DNA of 16,143 nucleotides, from the NCBI GenBank assembly GCA_934654605.1, contig CAKUGH010000033.1, positions 1-16,143 of the forward strand. The letters are read 5' to 3'. This document shows, one piece after another, positions 1 to 6,533 of this stretch. Both the position numbers and the translations under genes were made by a program. Every line of letters starts with the position of its first letter. Within the stretch, counting starts at the first letter, position 1. Below the pieces are notes generated by a model. That model ran no database searches. It saw only the letters and a program-made list of their open reading frames with translations, and was not told where the DNA came from. The DNA comes from an uncultured Collinsella sp. (lineage in GTDB: Bacteria; Actinomycetota; Coriobacteriia; Coriobacteriales; Coriobacteriaceae).

Positions 1-609
1 TTTACACCGTGGTTCTCGACCGTGACGCCGCTGACCGAGGTCGGTCTGCTGCCGATCGGCTCGCGTCCCGCCAAGCGCGGTCTGGGTGCCAAGTCGCTCG
101 ACGACCTGCGTACCATTCCGTGGATCTTCAGCTGGAGCCAGGCGCGCATTAACCTGGCCGCTTGGTACGGCCTGGGCACCGCCTGCGAGCAGCTGGGCGA
201 TCTTGACCAGCTCAAGGCTGCCTACCAGGAGTGGCCGTTCTTCCGCACGTTCATCGACAACATCGAGATGTCGATCGCTAAGACCGATCAGCGCATCGCC
301 AAGATGTACCTGCACCTGGGCGATCGCCAGGATCTGTCCGAGAAGGTCTTCACCGAGATGCAGCTTACCCGTAAGTGGGTCCTTGCCATCGTCGGTGACG
401 AGTGGCCGCTGCAGCGTCGCCGCGTGCTTGGCTGCGCTGTCCGCGTGCGCAACCCCTACGTCGACGCCCTGTCCATCGCCCAGGTCCGCGCCCTTCGCGA
501 GGTGCGTATGAACCAGGACGAGATGGCCGAGGAGAAGAAGGCCGAGTACATGAGCCTGATTCTTTCGACTGTAACCGGCGTCTCGGCAGGTCTACAGAAC
601 ACGGGGTAA
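1..609 (+). CDS. ppc: Phosphoenolpyruvate carboxylase, C-terminal part (5' end outside window)
   Basis: This gene enters the window already in frame and ends at TAA 607-609, giving 202 residues. It is the C-terminal part of PEP carboxylase, which adds bicarbonate to phosphoenolpyruvate to make oxaloacetate (anaplerosis) in the cytosol. Family signatures are clear: the GSRPAKR motif near residue 20, LRTIPWIFSWSQARI near residue 37, and the invariant C-terminal tail GLQNTG, where the family normally ends. A GTG at position 22 could be mistaken for a start, but homology runs upstream of it into FTPWFS, so the ORF is simply cut by the window edge. Full-length enzymes are around 880-930 residues, so roughly three quarters is missing here. 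A 127-bp palindrome follows 21 bases after the stop. Confidence 0.96.
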   Translation, partial: FTPWFSTVTPLTEVGLLPIGSRPAKRGLGAKSLDDLRTIPWIFSWSQARINLAAWYGLGTACEQLGDLDQLKAAYQEWPFFRTFIDNIEMSIAKTDQRIAKMYLHLGDRQDLSEKVFTEMQLTRKWVLAIVGDEWPLQRRRVLGCAVRVRNPYVDALSIAQVRALREVRMNQDEMAEEKKAEYMSLILSTVTGVSAGLQNTG

Positions 610-630
610 TAGATAGCCCTGGAGTCGTCC

Positions 631-757
631 GGGCCCGCCATAGGTTTACTTTTAGGCACGTCCTCGGACATGCAAGAAGCCCTCGCTGCGCACTTCGTGC
701 GGCGAGGGCTTCTCGCGTCCTGCGGAGTGTGCCTAAAAGTAAACCTATGGCGGGCCC
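631..757. repeat. 127-bp long palindromic repeat, copy 1
   Basis: The outer arms 631-659 and 729-757 are perfect 29-bp inverted repeats. The inner stem pairs 676-686 (GAAGCCCTCGC) with 702-712, continuing through 689-693 and 697-701 to a TTC loop, with a 2-nt bulge at 687-688. Between outer and inner stems lie unpaired flanks that are identical to those in copy 2 at 3068-3194. The repeat follows the ppc stop by 21 bases and lacks a T-run, so it is not a textbook intrinsic terminator, although it could stop or protect the ppc transcript. I do not recognise it as a named element. Confidence 0.93.
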
Positions 758-984
758 TGCGATGTCCGGTCTTCTGCGGATTACGGGCTGAGGGAACTAT
801 GGTGCGCTTCGCGCGTTTTGGACGGCGGTCGTGGTTCCTTTTGGGGCTGCGGCCGCCTTTTTGTACTTGTCAATTGTGAACGTTCTGTTAATGGGTTGGT
901 GGGTGGTTGGTTGTTATCGGTGAGCGGCGTATCCTTCCTACGGTTTATCTAGTGTGTTAGATGAAAGGAAGAGGGCGCTCGTCA
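758..984. other. larA upstream region, no gene seen
   Basis: No credible coding sequence lies here. It is T/G-rich from about 830 onward. It holds an 8-bp palindrome GAACGTTC (878-885), and a G-tract GGTTGGTGGGTGGTTGG (894-910) described in the findings. The larA promoter probably lies in it; TTGTAC (861-866) and TGTTAA (886-891) with a 19-nt spacer are the best pair I see, but this is weak. Confidence 0.4.
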
Positions 985-2262
985 TTGTTTGAATGTGAAC
1001 TGCCGTTTGACCACAAGACGTTGCATCTGGAGCTCGAGGATAAGAACTTCGCGGGTGTGATGGAAGGTCATCAAAACGAGTTTAAGACCACGAAATCTCA
1101 GGAAGAGCTGGTAGAGGAGTCGCTTGCCAACCCTTATGGTTCGCCTTCGCTCGAGGAGCTTTGTGCTGGCAAGAAGGATATCGTCATCATTAGCTCCGAC
1201 CATACGCGTCCCGTTCCTTCGCGTGTGACGATGCCTATTCTGCTGCATCACATCCACTCCGCTGCGCCTGAGGCGCGCGTTCGCATTCTGGTTGCTACGG
1301 GTATGCATCGTCCGTCGACGCACGAGGAGCTCGTCAACAAGTACGGCGAGGAGATCCTTGCCAACGAGGAAATCGTTATGCACGTCGCGACTGACGACAG
1401 CATGATGAAAAAGATCGGCACCCTGCCTTCTGGTGGCGAGTGCATTATCAACAAGATTGCCGCCGATTGCGATCTGCTGCTTGCCGAGGGCTTTATTGAG
1501 CCGCACTTCTTTGCCGGTTTCTCTGGTAGCCGCAAGTCCGTCCTGCCTGGCATCGCCAGCTACAAGACCATCATGTACAACCACAACGGTCAGTTTGTGA
1601 ACGATTCCCACTCGCGTGCCGGCAACCTGTGCCACAACCACGTGAGCGAGGACATGTTCGCCGCCGCCGAGATGGCTCACCTTGCCTTTGTGCTCAACGT
1701 GGTGCTCAACGGCAAGCATGAGGTCATCGGCTCCTTTGCCGGCGACATCCACAAGGCGCACGAGGCTGGCTGCGAGTTCGTGAAGAGCCTTGCCGGCGTT
1801 GAGCCCGTCGAGTGCGAGATCGCCATCACCACCAACGGCGGCTACCCGCTCGACCAGAACATCTACCAGGCCGTGAAGGGCATGTGCGCTGCCGAGGCTA
1901 CGCTTCCCGAGGGCGGTGTGATCATCGACGTCGCCGGTTGTGCCGACGGTCACGGTGGCGAGGGCTTCTATCACAACATCGCCGACAACGATCCGGCGGA
2001 GTTTGAGCGCGCCTGCATCGATCGTCCCAAGGACGAGACCCTGCCCGATCAGTGGACGAGCCAGATTTTTGCCCGCATCCTGGCGCATCACCCTGTGATC
2101 ATGGTCACCGACCTGTGCGATCACCAGATGCTCAAGGATATGCACATGACGCCGGTCAACACTATCGAGGAGGCGCTCAAGCTCGCCTTTGAGATGAAGG
2201 GTGCCGATGCTAAGGTGGCCGTCATTCCCGATGGCCTGGGCGTTGTCGTCGCGCAGCACTAG
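985..2262 (+). CDS. larA: Nickel-pincer lactate racemase LarA (or close LarA-family 2-hydroxyacid racemase)
   Basis: This is a 425-residue LarA, which interconverts L- and D-lactate by hydride transfer to a nickel-pincer nucleotide cofactor. I chose the TTG start at 985 over the ATG at 961. The TTG is preceded by AGGAAGAGG, the ATG has no ribosome site, and from TTG the active-site residues fall on the numbers I recall for Lactobacillus plantarum LarA: D72, R75, H108, H174, K184 (cofactor lysine), H200 (nickel ligand), Q295 and K298. All are present. Motifs are SDHTRPVP (71-78), ATGMHRP (104-110), and EPHFFAGFSGSRKS (172-185). The MIP channel gene follows 49 bases downstream, probably in the same operon, which favours lactate as substrate. 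LarA paralogues acting on other 2-hydroxyacids exist, so the substrate is inferred. Confidence 0.93.
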   Translation: MFECELPFDHKTLHLELEDKNFAGVMEGHQNEFKTTKSQEELVEESLANPYGSPSLEELCAGKKDIVIISSDHTRPVPSRVTMPILLHHIHSAAPEARVRILVATGMHRPSTHEELVNKYGEEILANEEIVMHVATDDSMMKKIGTLPSGGECIINKIAADCDLLLAEGFIEPHFFAGFSGSRKSVLPGIASYKTIMYNHNGQFVNDSHSRAGNLCHNHVSEDMFAAAEMAHLAFVLNVVLNGKHEVIGSFAGDIHKAHEAGCEFVKSLAGVEPVECEIAITTNGGYPLDQNIYQAVKGMCAAEATLPEGGVIIDVAGCADGHGGEGFYHNIADNDPAEFERACIDRPKDETLPDQWTSQIFARILAHHPVIMVTDLCDHQMLKDMHMTPVNTIEEALKLAFEMKGADAKVAVIPDGLGVVVAQH

Positions 2263-2311
2263 TGCGCGGCCTAAACGAATCGTTTATAACCGACAAGAAA
2301 GATAAGGTTTT

Positions 2312-3043
2312 ATGCTTACCAAACTCCTCTGCGAATTCGGCGCGACGGCCCTCATGATCGTCTTTGGCGTGGGCGTGCACTGCGATACCGTGCTCAAGGG
2401 CACCAAGTATCAGGGCTCTGGCCACATGTTTGCCATCACCACCTGGTCTTTTGGCATCTCGGTCTGCCTGTTTGTCTTTGGCGGCGCCGTGTGCATGAAC
2501 CCGGCCATGGTGCTTGCCCAGTGCATCGTAGGCCTGGTGCCGTGGAGCAGCTGCATCCCCTTCATGATTGCCGATATGCTCGGCGGCTTTGTGGGCGCCG
2601 TCATCGCTTGGTTTATGTATGCCGATGAGTTCAAGGCTTCCGAGGGCGTCGTCGACCCCATTGCCCAGCGCAACATTTTCTCGACCAACCCCACCACCGA
2701 GGGTACCAACTATGCCCGCAACTTCTTCTGCGAGGCTATCTGCACCTTCGTGTTCATCAGCGCCATCCTTGCTGCCGCTAGCCGCGCCGGCGAGAACGTT
2801 CTGATGCTCGCCATCTGCGTTGGCCTGATCGTTTGGGCCGTTGGCATGGGCATGGGCGGCATCACCGGCTTCGCCATGAACCAGGCTCGTGACCTTGGTC
2901 CTCGCATGGCCTATCAGGTGCTGCCGATCAAGAACAAGGCTGACAACAACTGGAAGTACGGCCTGCTTGTTCCTGGCATTGCGCCGTTTGTCGGTGCTGC
3001 TGTGGCCGCGCTGTTTGTGCATGGTTTCTTGGGCATGTTCTAG
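2312..3043 (+). CDS. larD: MIP-family aquaglyceroporin, probable lactic acid channel
   Basis: This 243-residue membrane protein belongs to the major intrinsic protein (GlpF/aquaporin) family, with about six hydrophobic segments and two half-helix pore loops. The first pore motif is intact as NPA at residues 63-65. The second reads NQA at 190-192, within GFAMNQARDLGPR, where the family normally has NPARDFGP. GlpF-type selectivity-filter residues appear kept: W45, the G of the GGITGF loop, F187 and R193. In Lactobacillus plantarum a MIP channel (LarD/GlpF1) in the lar operon carries lactic acid. The position directly after larA, with an AAGG ribosome site and 49-base gap, suggests the same job. 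Glycerol or another small solute is the alternative. The 127-bp palindrome copy 2 begins 25 bases after the stop. Confidence 0.88.
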   Translation: MLTKLLCEFGATALMIVFGVGVHCDTVLKGTKYQGSGHMFAITTWSFGISVCLFVFGGAVCMNPAMVLAQCIVGLVPWSSCIPFMIADMLGGFVGAVIAWFMYADEFKASEGVVDPIAQRNIFSTNPTTEGTNYARNFFCEAICTFVFISAILAAASRAGENVLMLAICVGLIVWAVGMGMGGITGFAMNQARDLGPRMAYQVLPIKNKADNNWKYGLLVPGIAPFVGAAVAALFVHGFLGMF

Positions 3044-3067
3044 TCCAAGACAATTGATATAACGCCC

Positions 3068-3194
3068 GGGTCCGGCATAGGTTAACTTTCCGCCGCGTCC
3101 TCGGACATGCAAGAAGCTCCCGCTGCGCACTTCGTGCGGCGGGAGCTTCTTGCGTCCTGCGGAGTGCGGCGGAAAGTTAACCTATGCCGGACCC
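3068..3194. repeat. 127-bp long palindromic repeat, copy 2
   Basis: It has the same length and architecture as copy 1 (631-757). The outer arms 3068-3096 and 3166-3194 are perfect 29-bp inverted repeats. The inner stem pairs 3109-3123 with 3139-3153 perfectly over 15 bp, then 3126-3130 with 3134-3138 around the TTC loop. It differs from copy 1 at seven outer and two inner stem positions per arm, all compensated. It lies just after the channel gene (+). Confidence 0.93.
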
Positions 3195-3350
3195 TGCGGG
3201 AATCCAGTTGCGTTCGAACAAGCAACCCAACGTATATATCTGAATTTGGATGGGAGGGGCTTGTTGTCGATAGGGGCGTTGGACTGTTGTTAACGCTTTG
3301 GGATGCGTGGCGCCCTGGGTTGGGGCGATGCTTTGGGATGAGCTTCTTAC

Positions 3351-3890
3351 TTAGTTGAAGAGAGGCTTAATGGCTGATAGGTAGTCTTTGGCTACGTCGG
3401 CCTTATCTGCTTGGAAGTTGTGCCAGGCCCACCATTGGACCATTCCTACGAAGCTTGAGGCTATGTGGTGTAGTAGGAAGCTTCGGTCCATGGTGGCGGC
3501 GGGGCCGTTTGGGTCGGTGGGGACGGTTTCGGCTGCTCGTGACATGATGGTCTTGCGTAAGCAGTCGGCGAAGACGCGTGAGCCGGCGCCGGCTACGAGG
3601 GCTCGTACGCCCTGGCGGCGTTCCCAGAGGTTGTTGAGGATATGCTCGACTTGTACGAGCGGATCATCGAGGGGCGTGCCGTCATCGTCGAGGGCGTGGG
3701 CGCAGATGTCGCTCACGAGCTCGGCGAGTAGGTCGTCTTTGCTCTTGAAAAGGCCGTAGAACGTCGCGCGGCCCACGTTGGCACGCGCGATGATGTCGCC
3801 GACGGTGATCTTGCCGTAGTCTTCCTCGCGAAGGAGTTCGGAAAACGCCGTGACAATAGCGGCGCGGCTTTTGGTTTTGCGAGCATCCAT
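3351..3890 (-). CDS. TetR/AcrR-family transcriptional regulator of the lar genes
   Basis: This encodes 179 residues with an N-terminal TetR-type helix-turn-helix at about residues 10-55 (motif VGDIIARANVGRATFYGLFKSKDDLL), followed by a helical ligand-binding and dimerisation domain without a recognisable effector signature. The start is ATG 3888-3890, two bases after the larC stop. No clear Shine-Dalgarno precedes it, so translation is probably coupled to larC. An in-frame extension upstream to 4103 exists, but it gives an arginine-rich sequence opposite to normal composition and is a shadow of larC. It is the last gene of larB-larC-tetR, so autoregulation from the larB promoter is likely; a 10-bp inverted repeat at 5661-5692 is the best operator candidate. 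Lactobacillus plantarum uses a Crp/Fnr-type LarR instead, so this is a different regulator type. The ligand is unknown. Confidence 0.87.
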   Translation of the reverse strand: MDARKTKSRAAIVTAFSELLREEDYGKITVGDIIARANVGRATFYGLFKSKDDLLAELVSDICAHALDDDGTPLDDPLVQVEHILNNLWERRQGVRALVAGAGSRVFADCLRKTIMSRAAETVPTDPNGPAATMDRSFLLHHIASSFVGMVQWWAWHNFQADKADVAKDYLSAIKPLFN

Positions 3891-3892
3891 TC

Positions 3893-4822
3893 TTACGCGT
3901 CCACGTGGACGAGCAGGCAGCGGAGGGTGCCCGAGCAGCCTTCGTAGGGGCGCTTGCCTGCGCCGTAGCCTACGGCTTCGATGCGATAGCGGGCCGGCAG
4001 GTGCTCGGACGTGCGCAGCGCGGCGACGATGGCGGCGCCCGTGGGCGTTACGAGTTCGCCGGCGACCGGTGCGGGCGTGAGGGCGATGTTGCCTGCCTGG
4101 CACAGGTTGACGACGGCGGGCACCGGGATGGGCATAAGGCCGTGGGCGCAGCGGATGGTGCCGTGGCCCTCGGAGAGCGACTCGACCACAATATCCTCGA
4201 TGCCCAGGTCATCGAGGCAGATGGCGACCGAGCAGACGTCGACGATGGAATCGACGGCGCCTACCTCGTGGAACATGACGGTTTCGGGCGTTTTGCCGTG
4301 GGCTTTAGCCTCGGCGGCGGCGAGCGCAGTAAAGATAGCGAGCGCGCGACGCTTGGCGCCATCGCTCAGCTGCGAGGCGTCGATGATCTCGGTGATGTCG
4401 GCCAGGGAGCGGTGATGATGGGCGTGGTGGTGACCGTCGTGGTCATTGGCATGTTCATGCGTATGCTCGTGGCAGTGGACATGCTCGTCCTCGTGATGAT
4501 GTTCATGCTCGCCATGGTCGTGATGGTGGTGATGGGCGTGCTCGTGCATGTGCTCGGCAGTAGCTTCGTTGCCATAGAGCCAAGTCATGTCGTGGTCGTG
4601 ATTCTCAAGTTCGCTGGCGAGCTGAACATCGAAGTCACAGGCGTCGATGCCGTGCTTGTTTACGCGCGTCACGGCAACCTCAAAGCCGTCGACCGGCAGC
4701 GTGGCGAGCTGCTCGCGCAGGCGCTCCTCGTTAGCGCCCAGGTCGAGCAGGGCAGCGACGGTCATATCGCCGCTGATGCCCGAGGTGCCGTCGATGATAA
4801 GCGTGTGCTGATGGTTGGACAT
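3893..4822 (-). CDS. larC: LarC nickel-insertion protein, LarC1 portion only
   Basis: LarC is the CTP-dependent cyclometallase that puts nickel into the pincer nucleotide made by LarB and LarE. This copy has 309 residues. The N-terminal signature DGTSGISGDM (11-20), the MFHEVGAVDSIVD motif (183-195) and ELVTPTGAAI (256-265) are all typical. Residues 91-137 form an extreme histidine-rich stretch, 26 His in 47 residues, as expected for a metal-binding loop. The protein stops at VHVDA soon after GYGAGKRP, which is where the LarC1 part ends; the LarC2 domain found in full-length LarC (about 400 residues) is absent in all local frames. The ribosome site AAGGAG overlaps the larB stop codon, and tetR begins two bases after the larC stop, so larB, larC and tetR form a tight operon. 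Confidence 0.9.
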   Translation of the reverse strand: MSNHQHTLIIDGTSGISGDMTVAALLDLGANEERLREQLATLPVDGFEVAVTRVNKHGIDACDFDVQLASELENHDHDMTWLYGNEATAEHMHEHAHHHHHDHGEHEHHHEDEHVHCHEHTHEHANDHDGHHHAHHHRSLADITEIIDASQLSDGAKRRALAIFTALAAAEAKAHGKTPETVMFHEVGAVDSIVDVCSVAICLDDLGIEDIVVESLSEGHGTIRCAHGLMPIPVPAVVNLCQAGNIALTPAPVAGELVTPTGAAIVAALRTSEHLPARYRIEAVGYGAGKRPYEGCSGTLRCLLVHVDA

Positions 4823-4832
4823 GAAATGCTCC

Positions 4833-5615
4833 TTAACGGGCGCAGGGCGTGCCCGCGCCCAGATGATTGATAAGACTTGCCTGGTAGGCGGCACCAAAGC
4901 CGTTGTCGATATTGACGACCGAAACGCCGCTCGCGCAGGAGTTGAGCATGGCGAGCAGCGCGGCTACGCCTCCAAAATTTGCGCCGTAGCCCACGCTGGT
5001 GGGAACGGCGATGACCGGACAGCTCACCAGGCCGCCGACAACGCTCGCCAGGGCGCCCTCCATGCCGGCGATGGCGATGACCACCTGCGCCTGGGCAAGT
5101 TCCTCGGCATGCGCGAGCAGGCGGTGCAGGCCGGCGACACCTACGTCGTAGAGGCGGTCGACCTCGTTGCCATAGAATTCGGCCGTCAACGCGGCTTCTT
5201 CGGCGACGGGCAGGTCGCTCGTGCCGGCGCAGGCGACGACAATGCGTCCGTTGCCGGTGGGGGAGGGCTTGCCGCCCACGAGGGCGAGCTGGGCGTCTGG
5301 GACATATCCCAGGTCGATGTCGTTGCCGAGAAGCTCAGCGGTGCGCGTGGCTTTTTCGGCGTCAAGGCGCGTGACCAGGATACGCTCCTGGCCGGCATCG
5401 CGCAGCGCTTCGATAATGGCGGCAATTTGCTCGGCGGTTTTACCGGCACCGTAGACAACCTCGCCGGCTCCCTGGCGCACTCCGCGCGAAAGATCGAGCT
5501 GTGCAAAGCCCAGATCGGCGGTCGGAGCCGTCTGGATGCGCGTGAGGGCGTCGGCAGGGGTGACTGCTCCGCCGGCAACATCGCTCAGCAATTGCTCAAG
5601 ATCGCGCTTATCCAT
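4833..5615 (-). CDS. larB: LarB, pyridinium-3,5-biscarboxylic acid mononucleotide synthase
   Basis: LarB carboxylates and hydrolyses nicotinic acid adenine dinucleotide, the first step of nickel-pincer cofactor synthesis. The protein has 260 residues, the usual size. The C-terminal half resembles the PurE (NCAIR mutase) fold: GRIVVACAGTSDLPVAEEA (123-141), DVGVAGLHRLL (157-167), and GMEGALASVVGGL (184-196). Cys227 in LNSCASG corresponds to the cysteine that forms the covalent substrate adduct in the Lactobacillus enzyme (C221 there, from memory). The start at ATG 5613-5615 follows a GAAGGGA site; an upstream in-frame ATG at 5648 lacks support. It is the first gene of larB-larC-tetR. Confidence 0.94.
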   Translation of the reverse strand: MDKRDLEQLLSDVAGGAVTPADALTRIQTAPTADLGFAQLDLSRGVRQGAGEVVYGAGKTAEQIAAIIEALRDAGQERILVTRLDAEKATRTAELLGNDIDLGYVPDAQLALVGGKPSPTGNGRIVVACAGTSDLPVAEEAALTAEFYGNEVDRLYDVGVAGLHRLLAHAEELAQAQVVIAIAGMEGALASVVGGLVSCPVIAVPTSVGYGANFGGVAALLAMLNSCASGVSVVNIDNGFGAAYQASLINHLGAGTPCAR

Positions 5616-5660
5616 ATATGTTCCCTTCGACGGCGCAAAGTCTAGCACTCAAAGGGTATA

Positions 5661-5692
5661 TTTCCGAACACTAAGACAAAATTGTTCGGAAA
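5661..5692. promoter_or_regulatory. Inverted repeat, candidate TetR operator before larB
   Basis: TTTCCGAACA (5661-5670) and TGTTCGGAAA (5683-5692) are perfect 10-bp inverted arms 12 bases apart, between the larB start (5615) and the serB stop (5730). On the minus strand the arm nearer larB is followed directly by TATACC, a possible -10. The sequence is AT-rich with no T-run, so an operator fits better than a terminator. That the tetR product binds here is inference from position. Confidence 0.6.
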
Positions 5693-5729
5693 CTATAGGA
5701 CAGACTGATTCAATTGTTAGACGGATCGG

Positions 5730-6365
5730 CTAGTCGCGCAGGATGATGTCCATGGCGAGCATCAGGTTGCGTTCGTCGATGGCAAACGGGGCGGCCTCGC
5801 GCGTCTTGGGCTTGGCACAAAACGCGATGCCCGTGCCCGCGGCCTGAATCATGGGGATGTCGTTGGCGCCGTCGCCGATCGCGACCGTGTGGGCCATATC
5901 GACGCCGCACTCGACTGCCCAGTCCAGCAGCTGGATGAGCTTGGACTCCTTGGTCACGATGTCTGCCGCCAGCTTGCCGGTGAGCTTGCCGTCCACGACC
6001 TCCAGGCGGTTGGCCAGGCAAAAATCGATGCCCGCGGCGGCCACGATCTTATCGGCGACCTCGTGGAAGCCACCGCTTACCACGCCGACCTTCCAGCCCT
6101 TGCTGTGCGCCGAGCGCACAAGCTCCAGCGCGCCGGGGGTAAACGTCACGCGTTCAAAGGTGCGCTCGAACACGCTCTCGTCCAAGCCGGCAAGCAGCCC
6201 CACGCGCTCCTCGAGCGCCTGCTTAAAGTCAAGCTCGCCGCGCATGGCGCGCTCGGTGATCTGCGCCACTTGCTCGCCTACGCCGGCCTCCTCGCCCAAC
6301 AGGTCGATGACCTCCTGGTTGATGAGCGTGGAGTCGATATCCATAACGATGAGGCGTGCAGTCAT
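5730..6365 (-). CDS. serB: Phosphoserine phosphatase
   Basis: This is a HAD-superfamily enzyme of 211 residues that removes phosphate from O-phosphoserine in the last step of serine synthesis. HAD motif I is MDIDST with the nucleophile D9 and the acid/base D11; motif II is VVSGGF with S97; the lysine is about K142; motif III is IGDGANDIP with D165 and D169. The helical cap lies between residues 14 and 78. It lacks the N-terminal ACT-like region of longer SerB proteins, which is common in bacteria. The start at ATG 6363-6365 is preceded by GGAAAGG. It reads toward larB with a 114-bp gap containing the candidate operator, so it may be transcribed separately from the lar genes. The serB/larB neighbourhood looks incidental. 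Confidence 0.93.
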   Translation of the reverse strand: MTARLIVMDIDSTLINQEVIDLLGEEAGVGEQVAQITERAMRGELDFKQALEERVGLLAGLDESVFERTFERVTFTPGALELVRSAHSKGWKVGVVSGGFHEVADKIVAAAGIDFCLANRLEVVDGKLTGKLAADIVTKESKLIQLLDWAVECGVDMAHTVAIGDGANDIPMIQAAGTGIAFCAKPKTREAAPFAIDERNLMLAMDIILRD

Positions 6366-6510
6366 GGCGGGCCTTTCCGAGTGCAGTTGTATTGGGGCAC
6401 ATTGTCGCACGCGGCGCGCCTTGGCGACGGCCACGGCGCGTCAATTGTTTCGTCTCCGTCAAGTCTTTGGGCAGGAGCTACTTTTTCGCGGCACATCGAC
6501 GCGGGTGCGA

Positions 6511-6516
6511 TAAGAT
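6511..6516 (+). promoter_or_regulatory. Possible -10 element for aspS
   Basis: TAAGAT lies 106 bases before the aspS start and just ahead of the leader hairpins. No convincing -35 is visible 16-18 bases upstream, so this is tentative. Confidence 0.35.
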
Positions 6517-6533
6517 AGAACGCCATGTCTGGC

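Noticed and set aside
875..890. CRP/FNR-like site TGTGA-N6-TGTTA before larA, which would fit a LarR-type regulator
   Set aside because: Only one half matches a CRP site, no such regulator gene is in the window, and a single imperfect match is expected by chance.
982..2259. 425-codon - strand frame opposite larA
   Set aside because: It is an exact shadow of larA with no family resemblance and no separate ribosome site or promoter.
2222..3130. 302-codon - strand frame opposite the MIP channel gene
   Set aside because: It runs through the palindrome and antisense to a clear membrane protein, with no family signature.
631..3194. REP/RAYT system linking the palindromes to the IS200-type transposase
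   Set aside because: The transposase is a standard 152-residue IS200 TnpA with its own IS ends, and those ends share no sequence with the 127-bp palindromes. A link would need a RAYT-type protein that I do not see here.
3195..3350. Possible gene or regulatory site between the palindrome and tetR
   Set aside because: Only a weak 5-bp stem (3276-3280/3292-3296) and an 11-base direct repeat GCTTTGGGATG (3295, 3330) are visible. Neither supports a specific call.
3351..4103. LarC-TetR fusion by -1 frameshift, or an extended TetR
   Set aside because: The tetR frame is open back to 4103, but the extra 71 residues are an arginine-rich shadow of larC and not LarC2-like. No slippery heptamer is evident near the larC end.
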